A stretch of 64,000 bases of DNA from Allopusillimonas sp008369125 (lineage in GTDB: Bacteria; Pseudomonadota; Gammaproteobacteria; Burkholderiales; Burkholderiaceae_B). The position numbers and the translations under genes are program-made. The notes below the pieces were generated by a model. That model saw nothing but the letters and a program-made list of their open reading frames with translations, searched no databases and had not been told where the DNA came from. Location of the stretch: NCBI RefSeq assembly GCF_008369125.1, contig NZ_VOAY01000001.1, forward strand, positions 1,674,001 through 1,738,000. The letters run 5' to 3'. Below, piece after piece: positions 61,245-64,000 of the stretch; position 1 is the stretch's first letter, and each line of letters opens with the position of its first letter.

Positions 61245-62162
61245 ATGCTTGAAGTCCGCCATCTCGAAACACTAAGTGCCATACGCGACGCAGGCAGCCT
61301 GCAAGAGGCGGCCGAAAGACTGCATGTCACTCAGTCGGCACTGTCTCACCAACTGCGTGACCTGGAAGTAAGGCTTAAAACTCCGTTGTTAAACCGACGT
61401 ACGCGCCCCGCCCGCCTGACTACGGCGGGTCTGCGTGTACTGGCGCTGGCAGACGAAGTACTGCCGCGTATCAAGGCCACTGAGCGTGAACTGCAACGTC
61501 TTGCTGCTGGGCGCACAGGCCGGTTGCACCTGGCCATAGAGTGCCACTCTTGCTTTCAGTGGCTTATGCCGGCACTCGACGCCTTCCGGCTGGGCTGGCC
61601 CGACGTCGAACTGGATCTATCGGCGGCGTTTTCCTTTGCGCCCTTGCCTGCCTTGGTTAGGGGCGACCTTGACGTGGTCATTACTTCAGACCCGCAAATT
61701 AATCCTGCAGTTGAATATGTGCCACTGTTCAAATATGAACTGGTGCTTGCCGTAGCAGCGGCCAACCCGCTGTCGCAATACAAATATATTGAGCCCCAGC
61801 AACTGGCTGATCAGGTATTAATTACCTACCCAGTCGAACGCGAACGACTTGATGTCTTTACGGCATTTCTGGAACCTGCAGACGTCGAGCCGGCCGCAAT
61901 ACGCAAGGCTGAACTAACGCCTGTGATTGCGCAGCTAATTGCCAGCCAGCGTGGTGTGGCCGCCCTGCCAAATTGGGCATTGACTGAATACTTAAACCAG
62001 GGCTGGCTGCGCATCTGCCATTTGGGTGAACATGGGGTATGGCGTACGCTTTATGCGGCAATACGCACCGAAGACATGGAGGCAGACTACGTGCGTGCCT
62101 TTTTGACGCAGGCACGTGATACGTGTTTTAAGACCTTGTCGGGCATTAAAAGCGCGAAATAA
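61245..62162 (+). CDS. metR: LysR-family regulator MetR
   Basis: A 305-residue regulator. The start MLEVRHLETLSAIRDAGSLQ at 61245 is the MetR N-terminus; a GTG four codons earlier is possible. The helix-turn-helix LQEAAERLHVTQSALSHQLRDLE is followed by the effector domain with HLAIECHSCFQWLMPALDAF and PVERERLDVFTAFL. Its divergence from metE supports MetR over other LysR proteins. Confidence 0.93.
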   Translation: MLEVRHLETLSAIRDAGSLQEAAERLHVTQSALSHQLRDLEVRLKTPLLNRRTRPARLTTAGLRVLALADEVLPRIKATERELQRLAAGRTGRLHLAIECHSCFQWLMPALDAFRLGWPDVELDLSAAFSFAPLPALVRGDLDVVITSDPQINPAVEYVPLFKYELVLAVAAANPLSQYKYIEPQQLADQVLITYPVERERLDVFTAFLEPADVEPAAIRKAELTPVIAQLIASQRGVAALPNWALTEYLNQGWLRICHLGEHGVWRTLYAAIRTEDMEADYVRAFLTQARDTCFKTLSGIKSAK

Positions 62163-62181
62163 TACGCTGCACAAGAGACTG

Positions 62182-62910
62182 CTACTGGCCGTACGGTATG
62201 TCACCCAGAATACGGCGTATGGTCTCGGGATCGAACCCGCGCGAGCCGAGAAAACGAAACTGCCGTGCGTACTCTTTGGAATCGGCAGGCAGCTGATCGA
62301 ATTTTTTTTGCCATACGGCCTGAGCGCGCTCTAGCTCGGTTTGGCGCAGTTGCTCGCCGATACGGCTGATCGCATCATCAGGCAGGCCATGCTGGCGCAG
62401 CTCTTGCACTATACGCTGTGTACCTTGCCGCTCGGCACGACGATTTACCAGACTTTGTGCAAAGCGTTGATCGGAAAGCCAGTTTTCGCGCTCAAGATCA
62501 TCGAGCAAAGCCTCAAGCGACTCACGTTCTTCAGCGTAAGGCAATAACTTGCGCTGAAGTTCTGTGCGTGAATGCTCACGGCGTGACAAGTAGCCGATGG
62601 CCCTGGCCTTTAAGCTGGGGCCCGCTCTGCTTGAGCGTGACGCTTGGCGGCTACTGCGCTGAGAGGACGTGCGTGTATAAACCGAAGCTTCATCATCAGG
62701 CAGATCATGCTCGGTATCGTAACGACTGGTTGAGCGTGAAACCTGACCAGCCGCGCCATGTGCTGAATTATCAACGACAGCGCCGGCCCTGGGGCCGGCG
62801 ACATCGGCCTGCGCCGAACCTGACGCAGCCCGGGCCCGCTCGCCCTTTAAGCCGCCCTGTCGGGCGGGTTTGTTGGCGAGCGTTTCGAAGTCATCGTCGT
62901 GGCGGGACAT
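62182..62910 (-). CDS. recX: RecA regulator RecX with long N-terminal extension
   Basis: A 242-residue protein. The RecX domain is in the C-terminal half: LKARAIGYLSRREHSRTELQRKL and LVNRRAERQGTQRIVQELRQHGLPDD. Usual length is about 150-165. The first 95 residues are polar and Ser/Arg/Gly-rich with no family match; no internal ATG gives a shorter product. RecX inhibits RecA filaments. It starts 24 bases after recA, the normal order. Confidence 0.92.
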   Translation of the reverse strand: MSRHDDDFETLANKPARQGGLKGERARAASGSAQADVAGPRAGAVVDNSAHGAAGQVSRSTSRYDTEHDLPDDEASVYTRTSSQRSSRQASRSSRAGPSLKARAIGYLSRREHSRTELQRKLLPYAEERESLEALLDDLERENWLSDQRFAQSLVNRRAERQGTQRIVQELRQHGLPDDAISRIGEQLRQTELERAQAVWQKKFDQLPADSKEYARQFRFLGSRGFDPETIRRILGDIPYGQ

Positions 62911-62934
62911 AGGCTACCGGGCAAACTGCCCTTT

Positions 62935-64000
62935 TTAGTCTTCGGACTGTGCCTCTGATTCGACAGGCACGGGCTTGCGCGCGGTGGCCGCTACCTGAGC
63001 CACAACGCCCAGACTTTCGCGCACCTTGTTTTCGATCTCGAATGCCATGTCGGGATGCTCTTTCAGGTACTCGCGGACATTGTCTTTGCCTTGCCCTATG
63101 CGCGTACCCGAGTAGCTAAACCATGACCCTGCCTTGTCGACAATGCCGGCCTGAACACCGAGATCAATGATTTCGCCTTCGCGGGAGATGCCAGCCCCAT
63201 ACATGATGTCGAACTCGGCTTGCTTGAACGGCGGCGCTACTTTGTTTTTAACAACTTTGACGCGGGTTTCGTTGCCAACGACTTCGTCGCCCTTTTTGAT
63301 GGCGCCGATACGTCGAATGTCGAGACGCACTGTTGAATAAAACTTGAGTGCATTACCGCCGGTTGTGGTTTCGGGGCTGCCGAACATGACGCCGATTTTC
63401 ATGCGGATTTGGTTAATGAAGATAACCATGCAATTGGCCCGCTTGATGTTGGCAGTAAGCTTACGCAGCGCCTGGCTCATGAGGCGAGCCTGCAGGCCGG
63501 GCAGCGAGTCGCCCATGTCGCCTTCGATTTCGGCCTTGGGCACCAGAGCGGCTACAGAGTCGATGACAATAAGGTCAACCGAGCCTGAGCGAACCAGCGC
63601 ATCAGTGATCTCAAGCGCCTGCTCGCCAGTGTCGGGCTGCGAAATAAGAAGATCGTCAAGGTTTACGCCCAGCTTGGCGGCGTATTGAACGTCAAGCGCA
63701 TGCTCGGCATCAATAAAGGCGCACGTACCACCGATTTTTTGCATTTCGGCAATAACTTGCAGTGTGAGTGTGGTTTTGCCCGAAGACTCTGGGCCGTAGA
63801 TTTCGGTGACACGACCGCGTGGCAAACCCCCGACGCCGAGCGCAATATCAAGCCCCAGCGACCCGGTCGAGCAGATTTGAATGTCATGCGAGACCGAATT
63901 GTCGCCATAACGCATGACCGAGCCCTTACCAAACTGCTTTTCAATTTGGGAAAGTGCGGCAGCCAGCGCCTTGCTGCGTTCACCAGCGGTTTTGCTTTGT
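62935..64000 (-). CDS. recA: RecA recombinase, 5' end missing
   Basis: About 354 residues are in the window; only the first few codons lie beyond the right edge. The reading frame passes through SKALAAALSQIEKQFGKGSV and then the ATPase core: Walker A GPESSGKTTLTLQVI, Walker B LIVIDSVAALVPKAEIEGDMG and the DNA-binding loop region QIRMKIGVMFGSPETTTGGNALKFY. It catalyses strand exchange and triggers LexA cleavage. Any SOS operator lies outside the window. Confidence 0.98.
   Translation of the reverse strand, partial: QSKTAGERSKALAAALSQIEKQFGKGSVMRYGDNSVSHDIQICSTGSLGLDIALGVGGLPRGRVTEIYGPESSGKTTLTLQVIAEMQKIGGTCAFIDAEHALDVQYAAKLGVNLDDLLISQPDTGEQALEITDALVRSGSVDLIVIDSVAALVPKAEIEGDMGDSLPGLQARLMSQALRKLTANIKRANCMVIFINQIRMKIGVMFGSPETTTGGNALKFYSTVRLDIRRIGAIKKGDEVVGNETRVKVVKNKVAPPFKQAEFDIMYGAGISREGEIIDLGVQAGIVDKAGSWFSYSGTRIGQGKDNVREYLKEHPDMAFEIENKVRESLGVVAQVAATARKPVPVESEAQSED

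Overview
This window reads as chromosomal DNA of a betaproteobacterium of the order Burkholderiales, most likely family Alcaligenaceae. The basis is gene order and protein character: leuC-leuD-leuB-asd-fimV-truA-trpF, recA-recX...DUF2889-sucC-sucD-terC, hemC-hemD-hemX-hemY, a gshB-EIIA-HPr-EI cluster, and a BPSS1780-family protein. This is recognition from memory, not a database result. Almost everything is on the minus strand, so transcription mostly runs from high to low coordinates.

Layout. 1-5070: regulatory phosphotransferase genes (ptsI start, ptsH, EIIA), gshB, infC and thrS. Upstream of thrS lies an apparent threonine attenuator, followed by tRNA-Val(GAC). 5180-9528: kynU, trpF and an orphan pair of TRAP permease genes that seem to have been inserted into a conserved truA-trpF neighbourhood. 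9846-17582: truA, fimV with a long 15-bp repeat, asd and the leucine genes leuB, leuD, leuC. 17948-29544: an accessory catabolic island. It holds an FAD-linked 2-hydroxyacid oxidase, a sugar-acid dehydratase, a TRAP transporter, an SDR dehydrogenase, a broken Ldh_2 dehydrogenase, a tripartite tricarboxylate transporter and a divergent IclR regulator. 29586-38477: housekeeping and membrane genes (M48 lipoprotein protease, aroC, selO, DUF2069, YihY, CBS, dusA, thrB, BPSS1780). 38617-48549: a compact Tad/Flp pilus locus. 48689-58724: FAH-family hydrolase, ppa, heme genes hemY, hemX, hemD, hemC, a 41-codon membrane-protein gene, terC, sucD, sucC, DUF2889. 58758-64000: metE with divergent metR, recX, and recA running off the end.

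The most notable signal is the thrS leader at 4506-4666. It has a promoter, a 15-codon peptide MSWLTNIIRTTTRHP with three consecutive Thr codons, and a GC-rich terminator whose 3' arm (GCCGCGT) is repeated just after the leader stop codon. That is the geometry of ribosome-mediated attenuation. Second is a perfect 17-bp inverted repeat at 48545-48587 that would bury both the Shine-Dalgarno and the start codon of the flp pilin gene in one hairpin. Other points of interest are two roughly 98-bp heptanucleotide arrays (17805-17902 and 38524-38622), an FHA domain fused to TadA in a Tad locus lacking TadZ, TadV and TadD, a frameshifted Ldh_2 remnant, an unannotated 41-aa protein, and a terminator just ahead of thrB. 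I saw no CRISPR array, insertion sequence, prophage or rRNA.
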